This document shows, piece by piece, positions 1 to 8,759 of a stretch of DNA of 64,000 bases. Positions within the stretch are counted from its first letter, which is position 1. The number at the start of each line of letters is the position of its first letter. The stretch is from assembly GCF_014650895.1 (NCBI RefSeq), contig NZ_BMVV01000001.1, forward strand, positions 396,222 to 460,221. Reading direction: 5' to 3'. Under the pieces are notes generated by a model, which did no database searches, was not told the DNA's origin, and saw only the letters and a program-made list of their open reading frames with translations. Source of the stretch: Streptomyces omiyaensis. GTDB taxonomy: Bacteria > Actinomycetota > Actinomycetes > Streptomycetales > Streptomycetaceae. The position numbers were made by a program, and so were the translations under genes.

Positions 1-466
1 AGACCCCGAAGGGGTTGACGAGGACCGGGAGGAGGACGGCGGCGTAGGTGTTGACGATGCCGATCTCGCTGGCGAGCAGGTACATCGGCAGGGCGAGGGC
101 GGTGGTGGGGACGAGGACGCCGAGGAGGACGAGGCCGAAGAGCTTCTCCTTGCCGCGGAAGTCGTAGACGTGGAAGGCGTATCCGGCGGCCACGCTGATC
201 AGCGCGCAGGCGGCGGCGCCGATCCCGGCGTAGAGGAGGCTGTTGAGGTACCAGCGGAAGTAGACGCCGTCGTGGTGCTCGGCGAGCCGGGCGAGGTTGC
301 CGCCGAGGTCGAAGCCCTCGAAGGAGAAGGCGTTCCCGGCGAGGAGTCCTCCGGCGTCCTTGGTGGCGGCGGTGAGCAGCCAGACGAGCGGGAAGAGCAT
401 GTAGCAGGTGGCGAGGAGGAGGACGCCGTTGACGGCGGTCCTCGACAGCCAGCGGGAGGCGGTCAC
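1..466 (-). CDS. Carbohydrate ABC transporter permease (second permease, 3' end outside window)
   Basis: Inner-membrane permease of a sugar ABC importer, MalG-type partner of the permease encoded just upstream. The visible 155 codons begin MTASRWLSRTAVNG, followed by a first membrane helix rich in Leu and Val, a periplasmic stretch ending in YFRWYLNSLLYA, and further helices. The frame runs off the window before the EAA loop that would contact the ATPase. The GTG start at 464-466 overlaps the TGA of the upstream permease (GTGA), so the pair is translationally coupled. No ATPase gene is visible; such importers in Streptomyces often share the MsiK ATPase encoded elsewhere (inference). Confidence 0.9.
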   Translation of the reverse strand, partial: MTASRWLSRTAVNGVLLLATCYMLFPLVWLLTAATKDAGGLLAGNAFSFEGFDLGGNLARLAEHHDGVYFRWYLNSLLYAGIGAAACALISVAAGYAFHVYDFRGKEKLFGLVLLGVLVPTTALALPMYLLASEIGIVNTYAAVLLPVLVNPFGV

Positions 467-1353
467 GCGGCCTTCTCCTTCCGGTCCCGGGTGAGGCGGG
501 TCACCGCGAAGGACAGCAGCGCGGCCGTCAGGGCCAGCAGGATCGAGGCGGCCGCGGCCAGGCCGTAGTCGTTGCGGTCGAAGGCGGCGGAGTACGCGTA
601 CATGTTCGGCGTCCAGGTGGAGGTGACGGCGGAGCCCGTGCCCCTGCTGAGGATCAGCGGTTCGGTGAAGAGCTGGAGGGAGCCGATGACGGTGAAGAGG
701 GCGACCATCGCGAGCGAGCCGCGGAGCAGCGGGATCTTCACGGAGAAGGCGGTGCGCCAGGCGCCGGCCCCGTCGACGGTGGCGGCTTCGAGGACGGAGC
801 GGTCGATGGCCTGGAGGGCGGCGTAGAAGATGATCAGGTTGTAGCCGAGCCATTCCCACAGGGCGATGTTGACGACGGAGGGCAGGGCGCCCTCGGGGGA
901 GAAGAAGTCGAAGCCGATCCCGCCGGCCTCCATCGCCCGGACGACCGGGCTGAGCTGGGGCGTGTAGAGGTAGACCCAGATCAGGGCGGCGATGATGCCG
1001 GGCACGGCGTGCGGCAGGAAGAGCGCGAGCTGGAAGAAGCGGCGGGCGCGGGCGAGGGCGGTGTCGAGGAGGAGGGCGAGGCCGAGGGCGCCGCCGAGCA
1101 TCAGCGGCACGTAGAGCAGGCAGTAGCCGAGCAGGAGGCCGAATCCGTCGCGGAAGGCCCGGTCACCCAGTGCCGCGGCGTAGTTGCCGAGTCCGGTGAA
1201 GACGGTCTCGGAGCCGCCGAAGCCCAGTCCGGACTGCTTCTCGGTGAAGAGGCTCAGCCAGACCGCGTATCCGATCGGCACCACCAGCACCGCGGTGAAG
1301 AGCAGGAAGAACGGGGTCAGCAGGAGTGCCGCGGCACGGGTGCGGGCCTTCAC
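463..1353 (-). CDS. Carbohydrate ABC transporter permease (first permease)
   Basis: A 296-residue integral membrane protein of the MalF/UgpA type, forming the membrane channel of a sugar importer with the downstream permease. It starts with a short basic N terminus (MKARTR) and a hydrophobic helix, has about six membrane segments, and carries the EAA-type cytoplasmic loop (EAATVDGAGAWRTAFSVKIP) that docks the ATPase. GTG start; only 4 bp separate it from the stop of the substrate-binding protein gene, so it is in the same operon. Usual family length. The substrate is not readable from the sequence. Confidence 0.93.
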   Translation of the reverse strand: MKARTRAAALLLTPFFLLFTAVLVVPIGYAVWLSLFTEKQSGLGFGGSETVFTGLGNYAAALGDRAFRDGFGLLLGYCLLYVPLMLGGALGLALLLDTALARARRFFQLALFLPHAVPGIIAALIWVYLYTPQLSPVVRAMEAGGIGFDFFSPEGALPSVVNIALWEWLGYNLIIFYAALQAIDRSVLEAATVDGAGAWRTAFSVKIPLLRGSLAMVALFTVIGSLQLFTEPLILSRGTGSAVTSTWTPNMYAYSAAFDRNDYGLAAAASILLALTAALLSFAVTRLTRDRKEKAA

Positions 1354-1357
1354 GTGC

Positions 1358-2674
1358 TCAGCCCTCGACCTTCAGGCCGCGCCTGGTGAGTTCGGCGACG
1401 GTGGCGTCGTGGCCGGCCCTCACCGCGTCGGCGAGGGTGGGCCCGCCCGCGGCGACGGCGCCGAAGCGGTCCTTGATGGCGGTGTTGGTGGTGCCGGTGG
1501 CGGGGCCCCAGGACCACTGCGGGGTGATGGAGGCGCCGGCGGCCTCGAAGAGGGCGTAGATGTCCTGGCCGCCGTAGAAGCCGGCGTCGAAGGCCTCCTT
1601 GGCGACGGGGCGCAGGGCGGTGGCGGCGGGGAAGGCGCTGGAGGTGCCGGAGGCGATGCGGGCCTTCACGCCCTCCTCGGTGGTGGCCATCCAGGTGGCG
1701 AACTCGACGGCGGCGGCCTTGTGCCTGCTGCTCTTGGGCACGGCGAAGGTGGAGCCGCCGAGCATGCCGGAGGCGGGCTTGCCGTCCCAGCTGGGCAGGG
1801 GGGCGACGGCCCACTTGCCGGACTGCTCGGGGAGGGTGCCCTTGAGGACGCCGGCGCCCCAGGAGGCGCCGAGGTAGCCGACGGTGGTGCCGTTCTTCAG
1901 GGAGCCGGTCCACTCGGGGCTGAAGGAGGCGTTCTTGTGGACGAGCCCGTCGTCGAGGAGGCCCTGCCAGTAGGCGGTGACCCGGGTGGTGGCCGGGTCG
2001 GTGGTGTCGATCTTCCAGGTGTCGCCCTCGGCCTTGAACCACTGGGCGCCGGCCTGCCAGGCCATCGCCTCGAAGGTGGTGGGGTCGTCGGGGAAGAAGG
2101 TGGCGATGCGGGCCTTCGGGTCGGCCCTCCTCACCTGCTCGGCGGCCTTCCTGAAGCCGTCCCAGGTGGTGGGGACCTCGACGCGGTACTTCTCGAAGAG
2201 GTCCTTGCGGTAGTAGAAGGCCTGCGGGGCGGCGTCGAAGGGGACGGCCCAGGACTTGCCGCCGAGGGTGGTGAGCTCGACGGCCTGGGGGAGGAGGGCG
2301 GCGCGGGCGGACTCGGGGAGGACGTCGCCGATCTCCTGGAGGGCGCCGGAGGAGACGAACTCGGGGAGCGAGGGGTACTCGATGGAGACGAGGTCGGGGG
2401 CGTTGCCCGCCTTCACCGCGTTGGAGATCTTGGCGTAGCCGCCGGCGTTGCCGGAGGGGATCTCCTCGAAGGTCACCTCGATGTCGGTGTGGGAGGCGTT
2501 GAAGGCGTCGACGACCTCCTTGGAGCCCTTGGCCCAGCCCCAGAAGGTGAGGCGCACCGGCTCGCCGTCGGCGGAACCGGTTGCGTCACCGCCCCCGCCG
2601 CAGGCCGTGAGGACGGCGAGGGCGGCGGCGGTGCCGGCTATGACACGGGACGTTCTGCTCCAGCTGAGGCTCAC
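1358..2674 (-). CDS. Extracellular sugar-binding lipoprotein of ABC importer
   Basis: A 438-residue family 1 extracellular solute-binding protein that captures an oligosaccharide outside the cell and hands it to the two permeases. Residues 1-25 form a lipoprotein signal peptide with lipobox LTAC followed by a Gly-rich linker; the mature part has LTFWGWAKG near its start, typical of carbohydrate-binding members. GTG start with an AGGAG upstream. First gene of the operon; promoter and operator candidates lie directly upstream. The neighbouring DUF2264 gene hints at a plant cell-wall sugar such as a pectin fragment, but that is inference. Confidence 0.93.
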   Translation of the reverse strand: MSLSWSRTSRVIAGTAAALAVLTACGGGGDATGSADGEPVRLTFWGWAKGSKEVVDAFNASHTDIEVTFEEIPSGNAGGYAKISNAVKAGNAPDLVSIEYPSLPEFVSSGALQEIGDVLPESARAALLPQAVELTTLGGKSWAVPFDAAPQAFYYRKDLFEKYRVEVPTTWDGFRKAAEQVRRADPKARIATFFPDDPTTFEAMAWQAGAQWFKAEGDTWKIDTTDPATTRVTAYWQGLLDDGLVHKNASFSPEWTGSLKNGTTVGYLGASWGAGVLKGTLPEQSGKWAVAPLPSWDGKPASGMLGGSTFAVPKSSRHKAAAVEFATWMATTEEGVKARIASGTSSAFPAATALRPVAKEAFDAGFYGGQDIYALFEAAGASITPQWSWGPATGTTNTAIKDRFGAVAAGGPTLADAVRAGHDATVAELTRRGLKVEG

Positions 2675-2715
2675 GGCACGGCTCCTGATCGGCGGCGTGG
2701 AGGGGGTTGGCCGTG

Positions 2716-2744
2716 ATCCTGGGACCGTTCCTGAGCGAAGTCAA
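2716..2744 (-). promoter_or_regulatory. Candidate promoter of the sugar ABC operon
   Basis: On the minus strand TTGACT (2739-2744) and CAGGAT (2716-2721) are separated by 17 nt, a good match to the principal-sigma pattern TTGAC(A)/TAGGAT. It lies about 40 bp ahead of the binding-protein start codon. Confidence 0.6.
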
Positions 2745-2750
2745 GAGCGA

Positions 2751-2787
2751 AAGATTGAATGATCGGAAAAAGATCAAATCGATCAGA
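2751..2787 (-). promoter_or_regulatory. Candidate operator upstream of the ABC operon
   Basis: Immediately upstream of the -35 is a GATC-rich block containing, on the minus strand, TTTCCGATCATTC and an adjacent GATCGATTTGATC dyad. The half-site closely resembles the TTTCGATCATTCG element before the DUF2264 gene, so one regulator, probably the DeoR/LacI-type protein encoded between them, likely binds both. Confidence 0.5.
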
Positions 2788-3886
2788 GGGTGGGCTCCGG
2801 GCCGGAGGCGCCGCAGGAGGCCCGCACCCGCAGCCGCGGCAGCAGGCTCACGTGGCGGCGCGGCGCGTCCTCGTCCGCGCGCCCGGTCAGCCGCTCCACC
2901 AGCAGCTCCGCGGCGTGCCGGCCCACCTGCCGCTTCGGCGGGGCCACCGCCGTCAGCGGGGTGTCGGCCAGCGCGGCGACCTCGTCGTCGTACGCGATGA
3001 GCGCGAGGTCCTCGGGCACCCGCACGCCGAGCGGGGCGAGCCGCTGCATGATCTCGATCGCGTCCACGTCGTTGTGGACGAGCGCCGCGCTCGCGAGCCC
3101 CGACGAGACCGCCTCGTGCAGCGCCCGCACCACCCGCTCGAACCCCTCCGGGTCCGCCTCGGCCGGCACGGAGTCGATCACCGGCCGCGGCTCCTCCAGG
3201 CCCAGCACCCCCAGCGCCTCGGCGTACCCGGCCCGCACCGCGAGCGCGGTCGGCGAGTCGCCGCGGGCCACCAGGAGCGGGGTCGCGTGACCGAGCCCGA
3301 GCAGGTGGCGCAGGGCGAGCAGCACCCCGTGGGCGTGGTCGGAGGAGACCCGGTCGAGCCCGTCGAGGGGGCTGCCCGGCTCGGCCCGCCGCTCCAGGAG
3401 CACCGCCGGCACCGGCAGCAGGGCCGGCCAGTCGCCGTGGGCGAGCCGGTCCTCCGGGCCGCGCCAGCCCGGCGCCACGAGGACCCCCTCGGCGCCGGCC
3501 GCGAGCAGCCCCTCGGTGCGGGCCCGGTCCTCCTCGGGGCGGTAGTCCGAGATCCGCAGCACCAGCCGGGCGCCGGCCCGGGCCGCCGCCTCGTGCGCAC
3601 CCCGGATGACCTCGGCGAAGTAGTACGTGGCGGAGGGCGCGAGCAGGCCGATCACCAGGCCCTCGGCGGCGCCGGTCCGGGGCGAGCCGGGCCCGCCGGG
3701 GCGCGGCCACGAGACCTGGCCGTGCACCCGGTCGAGCAGGCCGCGGCCGGCCAGCGCCTCCGCGTCGCGGCGGGCGGTGACGGGGGAGACCCCCAGCAGG
3801 CCGGCCAGCTCGGCGACGCGGACCGTGCCGCGCTCGCGCACCAGGTCCAGCAGTCGGGCGTGTCGTTCGTCGGCACTCTCGCGCAC
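2783..3886 (-). CDS. DeoR/LacI-type transcriptional regulator of the sugar locus
   Basis: A 367-residue regulator. Residues 1-60 form a DeoR-type winged helix (RHARLLDLVRERGTVRVAEL, then GVSPVTARRDAEAL), and the remainder is a LacI/GalR-type periplasmic-binding-like sensor domain (VIGLLAPSATYYFAEVIRG). This DeoR head plus LacI body architecture is a known actinobacterial variant. It reads toward the ABC operon and diverges from the DUF2264 gene, so it sits between two candidate operator regions. GTG start behind GAGGGGGAA. Most likely a sugar-responsive repressor of transporter and catabolic gene; the inducer is unknown. Confidence 0.88.
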   Translation of the reverse strand: MRESADERHARLLDLVRERGTVRVAELAGLLGVSPVTARRDAEALAGRGLLDRVHGQVSWPRPGGPGSPRTGAAEGLVIGLLAPSATYYFAEVIRGAHEAAARAGARLVLRISDYRPEEDRARTEGLLAAGAEGVLVAPGWRGPEDRLAHGDWPALLPVPAVLLERRAEPGSPLDGLDRVSSDHAHGVLLALRHLLGLGHATPLLVARGDSPTALAVRAGYAEALGVLGLEEPRPVIDSVPAEADPEGFERVVRALHEAVSSGLASAALVHNDVDAIEIMQRLAPLGVRVPEDLALIAYDDEVAALADTPLTAVAPPKRQVGRHAAELLVERLTGRADEDAPRRHVSLLPRLRVRASCGASGPEPTL

Positions 3887-3948
3887 CTGCGGTTCCCCCT
3901 CGTGGTGGTGGTTCCGGCCTTGACGGCCCCGGGACAGCTGACCTTAGA

Positions 3949-3983
3949 CGAAATGATCGAACGACGGGAGTTTCGATCATTCG
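3949..3983. promoter_or_regulatory. Candidate operator in the regulator-DUF2264 divergent region
   Basis: Inverted repeat CGAAATGATCGAA (3949-3961), 9 nt, TTTCGATCATTCG (3971-3983). A third partial copy, TTCGATCG, lies at 4001-4008 inside the candidate promoter spacer. The arms match the element before the ABC operon. Confidence 0.6.
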
Positions 3984-3994
3984 CTCTGAATCTC

Positions 3995-4023
3995 TTGACG
4001 TTCGATCGGAGCATGTCGAGGAT
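3995..4023 (+). promoter_or_regulatory. Candidate promoter of the DUF2264 gene
   Basis: TTGACG (3995-4000), 17 nt, GAGGAT (4018-4023), close to the principal-sigma consensus; the spacer holds an operator half-site, consistent with repression. Confidence 0.55.
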
Positions 4024-4067
4024 TCCGGCGAGGCAGCCGTCACCCCCCCCGGGACCCCAGGAGCATC

Positions 4068-5921
4068 ATGCCCACGCCGCCGGAGGACCGTGAGCTCAGC
4101 CCGTACACCGGATGGACCCGCGCCCACTGGGAGCGGACCGCCGACCGGCTCCTCCTCGCCGTCCGCCCCCACGCCTCGCCGCGCGGCGGCCGCATCGACC
4201 TCCCGGGCCCCCGCCCCAGCTGGTCCGGCCCCCGCTCCGACGGCCTGGAGGGCTTCGCCCGCACCTTCCTCCTCGCCGCCCTCCGCGTCGCCGGCGCCCG
4301 CGGCGAGGACCCGCACGGCCACCTCGACCGGTACGCGGCCGGGCTCGCCGCCGGCACCCTCGCGCCCGGCGCCGACGGCGACCCCGACGCCTGGCCCACG
4401 ACCACCGGCACCCGCCAGGCGGTCGTCGAGTCGGCCTCGGTCGCCCTCGGCCTGCGCCTCACCCGCCCCTGGCTCTGGGACCGCCTCGACGACCGCACCC
4501 GGCAGCGCGCCGCCGACTGGCTGCTCCCCGCCCTCGCCCCCTCGCCCGTCGACAACAACTGGTGGCTCTTCGGCCTCACCGTCGCCGGCTTCCTCCGGGA
4601 CGCCGGCATCGAGACCGACCGCGCCGCCGCCACCGCCGACCGCTCCCTCGCCCGCATCGAGGACTGGTACCTCGGCGACGGCTGGTACAGCGACGGCGAC
4701 AACCGCGCCTTCGACCACTACAACTCCTGGGCCCTGCACCTCTACCCGGTCCTCCACGCCCACCTCGCCGGCGACCGGGAGCTCCTCGACCGGTACGGCC
4801 CCCGGCTCCGCGCCCACCTCGCCGACCACGCCCACCTCTTCGACACCAGCGGCGCCCCCGTCCCGTACGGACGCTCCCTCGTCTACCGCTTCGCCGCGGC
4901 CGCCGCCCCCTGGCTCGGCGCCCTCACCGGCCACACCCCGCTCACCCCCGGCACCACCCGCCGCCTCGCCTCCGGCTCCCTGCGGTACTTCCTCGACCGC
5001 GGCGCCACCGACGGCCGCGGGCTGCTCACCCTCGGCTGGCACGGCCCCCACCCGCCGCTCGTCCAGGCCTACTCGGGTCCGGCCTCGCCCTACTGGGCCT
5101 CGAAGGGCTTCCTCGGACTGCTGCTCCCCCCGGACCACCCCGTCTGGACCGCCCCCGAGGAACCCCTCCCCGCCGAACGCGCCGACACCGTCCGCCCGCT
5201 CGGCCCCACCGGCCTGCTCGTCCAGACCACCGCCGCCGACGGCCTGGTCCGCCTCCACAACCACGGCAGCAACCACGTCGCCGCCGGCGGACCCGGCGGC
5301 GACGACCCCGGATACGCCCGCTTCGCCTACGCCACCCGCACCGGCCCCACCGGCGCCCCCGACCCGGCCGACAACCACTTCGCGCTGCTCCGCCCCGACG
5401 GCACCGCCACCGACCGGGGCCCCGCCGCACCGCTCCCCGGCGGCCCCGACCGGGCCGTCTCCGCGCACACCCCGCTCCCCGGGGTCCGGGTCGTCTCCGC
5501 CACCCTCGCCCGCGGGCGCGCCGAACTCCGCGCCCACCTCGTCCTCGGCGCGCCGGAGGGCACCCCCGTGCGGCAGACCGGCTGGGCCGTCCCCGACGCG
5601 CCCGGCGCCCCCGCCTCCCAGCTCCACCCGGTCCACGGTTACGGTCCCGAGGTCACCGCGCTCCCCACCGGGGCCACCCTCCAGGGCCCGGCCCCGACCC
5701 GTACCCCCGCCGTCCACGGCGCCACCCGCGGGCCCGCGGCCCTCTTCGTCGCGCTCGCCTCGCTCACCGGCGAGACGGCCCCGGCCCCGGCCGCCGCCCT
5801 CGCGGAGGTCGAGGTCGCCGAGGGGCCCGAGCTGCGCGTCAGGTGGGGGGACGGCGCCGTCACGCGCCTCACGCTGCCCGGAACCGCCGGTCCGACCACG
5901 CCGTCACCAGGGCCCGCGTGA
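4068..5921 (+). CDS. DUF2264 domain-containing protein, probable polysaccharide-degradation enzyme
   Basis: A 617-residue cytosolic protein with no signal peptide. The N-terminal two thirds resemble DUF2264 (SPYTGWTRAHWERTADRLLL; GLEGFARTFLLAALR; NNWWLFGLTVAGFLRDAG; DGWYSDGDNRAFDHYNSWALH), an alpha/alpha-barrel-like family often found in rhamnogalacturonan or pectin utilisation loci. Reaction not established as far as I know. ATG with AGGAG a few bases upstream. It diverges from the DeoR/LacI-type regulator and shares its candidate operator with the ABC operon, suggesting it acts on the imported sugar inside the cell (inference). Confidence 0.85.
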   Translation: MPTPPEDRELSPYTGWTRAHWERTADRLLLAVRPHASPRGGRIDLPGPRPSWSGPRSDGLEGFARTFLLAALRVAGARGEDPHGHLDRYAAGLAAGTLAPGADGDPDAWPTTTGTRQAVVESASVALGLRLTRPWLWDRLDDRTRQRAADWLLPALAPSPVDNNWWLFGLTVAGFLRDAGIETDRAAATADRSLARIEDWYLGDGWYSDGDNRAFDHYNSWALHLYPVLHAHLAGDRELLDRYGPRLRAHLADHAHLFDTSGAPVPYGRSLVYRFAAAAAPWLGALTGHTPLTPGTTRRLASGSLRYFLDRGATDGRGLLTLGWHGPHPPLVQAYSGPASPYWASKGFLGLLLPPDHPVWTAPEEPLPAERADTVRPLGPTGLLVQTTAADGLVRLHNHGSNHVAAGGPGGDDPGYARFAYATRTGPTGAPDPADNHFALLRPDGTATDRGPAAPLPGGPDRAVSAHTPLPGVRVVSATLARGRAELRAHLVLGAPEGTPVRQTGWAVPDAPGAPASQLHPVHGYGPEVTALPTGATLQGPAPTRTPAVHGATRGPAALFVALASLTGETAPAPAAALAEVEVAEGPELRVRWGDGAVTRLTLPGTAGPTTPSPGPA

Positions 5922-6126
5922 CGAAGGCCGCGGCCGGGCCGCCGACCCGACCGTGAACGCGCCGATCGCGAAGAGCCCCGAGCCGTCGTCCGTCAGCGCG
6001 AAGGGAAGGTTCTTCCGAGGTGGCCGGTCCCTGCCCCCGAGCCTCCGGCAATCCGCCGCGCCCGCGCAGGCGCGCGTACTCGACCCGTCCCGAGCAGGAG
6101 GGCCGGGGAACCCGGGCGGGACACCG

Positions 6127-6900
6127 CTATCGGGGTCCGTACTTACGCCCGGCCTTGGACGAGACCCCGCCGAGCAGCGCGCGCGGCGCCAGCTTCACCA
6201 CGCCCATCAGGGCCTTGTAGCGCGGGTCCGGGATCGACAGGGTCTTCCCGCGCGCCAGGTCCGACAGGGCCGCCGCCACCAGCTTGTCCGCGTCCAGCCA
6301 CATCCAGCCGGGGATGTTGTCCGTCCCCATCCCCGCCCGCTCGTGGAACTCGGTGCGCACGAAGCCGGGGCAGAGCGCCATCAGCCGCACCCCGCTGCCC
6401 GCGAGGTCGCGGGCCGCGCCCTGGGTGAACTGCACGACCCACGCCTTCGAGGCGCCGTAGGTGCCGCGCGGCACGAAGGCCGCCACCGAGGCCACGTTCA
6501 CCACCCCGCCCCGCCCGCGCTCCCGCATCGCGGCGGACGCGGCCGAGGTCAGCCGGAGCACCGCCTCGCAGTGCACGGTCAGCATCCTCAGCTCGTCGGC
6601 CATCGACACGTCGAGGAAGCGGCCCTTGTTCCCGAAGCCCGCGTTGTTCACCAGCAGGTCGACCGGGCGGCGCGCGTCGGAGAGCCGGGCCTCGACCGCG
6701 GCGATCCCCTCCTCCCCGGAGAGGTCGGCGGCGAGCACCTCGGCCTCCACGCCGTGCCGGTCGTGCAGTTCGGTGGCCTGCTCCCGCAGCCGCTTCAGGT
6801 CCCGCGCCACCAGGACGACGTCGTGCCCGTCGGCGGCCAGCCTGCGCGCGAACGCGGCCCCGATACCGGCGGTGGCTCCCGTGATCAGTGCAGTGGTCAT
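6127..6900 (-). CDS. SDR family NAD(P)-dependent oxidoreductase
   Basis: A 257-residue classical short-chain dehydrogenase. The Rossmann nucleotide motif TGATAGIG is at residues 8-15, NNAG follows in the middle, and the active-site pair is YGASK (Tyr-x-x-x-Lys) preceded by Ser in VVNVASVAAF. The C terminus is basic (KAGRKYGPR). ATG start. Substrate unknown; the sequence resembles the DltE/YqjQ-like subgroup of cytosolic SDRs. Convergent with the DUF2264 gene and 53 bp from the MOSC gene on the same strand, so co-transcription is possible. Confidence 0.92.
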   Translation of the reverse strand: MTTALITGATAGIGAAFARRLAADGHDVVLVARDLKRLREQATELHDRHGVEAEVLAADLSGEEGIAAVEARLSDARRPVDLLVNNAGFGNKGRFLDVSMADELRMLTVHCEAVLRLTSAASAAMRERGRGGVVNVASVAAFVPRGTYGASKAWVVQFTQGAARDLAGSGVRLMALCPGFVRTEFHERAGMGTDNIPGWMWLDADKLVAAALSDLARGKTLSIPDPRYKALMGVVKLAPRALLGGVSSKAGRKYGPR

Positions 6901-6953
6901 ACCGGAACCGTAGTGCCCGGCGCCGCGGCGCCCGGTCCCCGGACGGGCCGGCC

Positions 6954-7640
6954 TCAGGCGCCGTACTTCTCCGCGTACTGCCGGGCGACCGCGAGGAGCC
7001 CGGACTCCATCCACTCGGCGGCCACCAGGGTCCCGGGCAGCAGCTTCCGCTCGGTGGTCGCCGCCCGGTGCAGGAGGGCGACCGTGACGGAGTGGTCCGG
7101 CCGGTGCACCACCGTCACCGGGTCGCCGGCCCGCACCTCGCCCGGCTCGATCACCCGCAGCAGCGCGCCGGGACCGGCCTCGGCCCGCGTGAACCTCCGC
7201 ACCCAGCCCCTGGCGTCGAGGCCCAGCTCCTCCAGGTGGCCCTGGAAGGTGCGGCAGGGGATCCGGCCGCCGGTGACCTCCAGGACCACCTCCCCGCCGA
7301 TCCGCCAGCGTTCGCCGATCAGCGCCCCGTTCACGTCCAGGCCGCTCGTGGTCAGGTTCTCGCCGAAGGAGCCGTTCGCCAGCTCCTTGCCCAGCTCCCG
7401 CTCCCAGCGGTCCAGGTCCTCGCGGGCGAAGGCGTACACCGCCCGGTCGGCGCCTCCGTGGAAGCGCAGGTCGCACACGTCGTCCCCGGCGACGCCGCTC
7501 GCCCCGACGCCGGCCGGGCCGGGGGCGTCGATCCGTACGGGGCCGTCGACGGGCCGCTTGTCGATGCCCGTCCGTCCGGAGGCGGATTCGCTGTAGGCGA
7601 CGCTCTTCGCCCGGCCCGTGTTCACGCTCAGCAAGGTCAT
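6954..7640 (-). CDS. MOSC domain-containing protein (YiiM-like)
   Basis: A 228-residue MOSC-domain protein. It shows the YiiM-type N terminus (LLSVNTGRAKSV), the central FHGGADRAVYAF segment, GSFGENLTTSGL and the conserved Cys in GRIPCRTFQGHL. MOSC proteins are molybdenum-cofactor-associated sulfur-carrier or reductase domains; YiiM members reduce N-hydroxylated compounds. The C-terminal extension (RHRAATTERKLLPG region) may be a helical 3-alpha domain. It diverges from the LysR regulator with a 91-bp intergenic region, so the LysR protein may control it (inference). Confidence 0.9.
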   Translation of the reverse strand: MTLLSVNTGRAKSVAYSESASGRTGIDKRPVDGPVRIDAPGPAGVGASGVAGDDVCDLRFHGGADRAVYAFAREDLDRWERELGKELANGSFGENLTTSGLDVNGALIGERWRIGGEVVLEVTGGRIPCRTFQGHLEELGLDARGWVRRFTRAEAGPGALLRVIEPGEVRAGDPVTVVHRPDHSVTVALLHRAATTERKLLPGTLVAAEWMESGLLAVARQYAEKYGA

Positions 7641-7685
7641 GGAAGGCAGCGTAGGCGGGTCTCCCGGCCCCTACCTCAAAGTTGT

Positions 7686-7730
7686 GTTCGAAGATTCGCT
7701 TCCGCATCCAAGCGTCGCTTATGCTCGAAC
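7686..7730. promoter_or_regulatory. Inverted repeats between MOSC and LysR genes
   Basis: GTTCGA (7686-7691) and TCGAAC (7725-7730) are inverted arms flanking a second dyad, AAGCGTCGCTT. The site lies between divergent MOSC and LysR genes where an autoregulating LysR protein would be expected to bind. TATGCT ends about 6 bp before the LysR ATG and could be the -10 of a leaderless transcript. Confidence 0.4.
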
Positions 7731-7731
7731 C

Positions 7732-8631
7732 ATGATCGAGGCACGCCACCTCCGCGTCCTGCGGGCCGTCGCCGCCACCGGCTCCTTCTCGGCCGCCGCG
7801 CGCGAACTCGGCTGCACCCAGCCCGCCGTCAGCCAGCAGATGAAGGCCCTGGAGGGCTCGGCCGGCACCCCGCTGCTCATCCGGACCGGCCGCGAGATGC
7901 GCCTCACCCAGGCCGGGGAGGTCCTCGTCCGGCACGCCGCCGGCATCCTCGCCGGACTCACCGCCGCGGAGGAGGAGGTCGCCGCCATCGCCGGCCTGCG
8001 GGCCGGCCGGGTCCGCCTGGTCTCCTTCCCCAGCGGCAGCTCGACCCTCGTCCCCACCGCGCTTGCCGCCCTGCGCGCCGCCCACCCCGGCACCCGGGTC
8101 TCCCTCGTCGAGGCCGAGCCGCCGCGCTCCGTCGAGATGCTCCGCGAGGGCGACTGCGACATCGCCCTCGCCTTCCGGTACGGCTCCGGGCACGCCGCCG
8201 GCGAGTGGGACGACCTGGTGGTCCGCCCGCTGCTCGCCGACCGGCTCGTCGGCCTGGTCCCCGAGGGGCACCCGCTCGCGGACGCCGGCTCGGTCGGCAT
8301 CGCCGAGCTCGCCGGCGACGCGTGGATCGCCGGCTGCCCCCGCTGCCGCCGCCAGCTCGTGGACGTCTGCGAGGAGGCCGGCTTCGCCCCGCGCATCGAC
8401 TTCGCCACCGACGACTACCCGGCGGTGGTGGGCCTGGTCGGCGCGGGGCTCGGCGTGGCCGTCCTGCCGGAGCTGGCCATCGAGTCCGTACGGCCCAAGG
8501 GGGCCAGGACCGTCGCGGTCGAGCCGGCCGTGGAGCGGGAGATCGTGGCCCTGACGCTGCCGGACCTGGCCCAGGTGCCCGCGGTGGCGGCCACCCTCGA
8601 CGAGCTGACCCGGGCCGCCGCGCGCGCGTAG
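7732..8631 (+). CDS. LysR family transcriptional regulator
   Basis: A 299-residue LysR-type regulator. The winged helix is at residues 1-60 (EARHLRVLRAVAATGSFSAA, CTQPAVSQQMKALE), followed by a linker helix and a two-lobed effector-binding domain (GRVRLVSFPSGSSTLVPTAL). ATG start is set by the conserved MIEARHLRVLR beginning. Divergent from the MOSC gene, the usual layout for a LysR regulator and its target. Effector unknown. Confidence 0.93.
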   Translation: MIEARHLRVLRAVAATGSFSAAARELGCTQPAVSQQMKALEGSAGTPLLIRTGREMRLTQAGEVLVRHAAGILAGLTAAEEEVAAIAGLRAGRVRLVSFPSGSSTLVPTALAALRAAHPGTRVSLVEAEPPRSVEMLREGDCDIALAFRYGSGHAAGEWDDLVVRPLLADRLVGLVPEGHPLADAGSVGIAELAGDAWIAGCPRCRRQLVDVCEEAGFAPRIDFATDDYPAVVGLVGAGLGVAVLPELAIESVRPKGARTVAVEPAVEREIVALTLPDLAQVPAVAATLDELTRAAARA

Positions 8632-8644
8632 CCGCGCCTTCGCC

Positions 8645-8713
8645 GGGGACCCGGCGGGGCGGTGGCCGTCCGGGCGCCGCCCCCCGCGCGCGGCCACGGA
8701 CGCCCGGGTCCCC
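8645..8713. terminator. Two-tier hairpin between convergent LysR and whiD genes
   Basis: Outer stem GGGGACCCGG (8645-8654) pairs with CCGGGTCCCC (8704-8713); an inner stem GTGGCCG (8662-8668) pairs with CGGCCAC (8691-8697). It lies between convergent genes and could stop transcription from both sides. No U-tract, as is common in Streptomyces. Confidence 0.6.
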
Positions 8714-8759
8714 CGAGGACCACCGGGCTTCCTGTCTCAGCTGATGAGGAAACGTTCCT

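Noticed and set aside
4090..7596. 1168-codon plus-strand frame spanning DUF2264 and three further genes
   Set aside because: Different frame from the recognised DUF2264 protein; composition is Pro/Ser/Arg-rich and no motifs appear.
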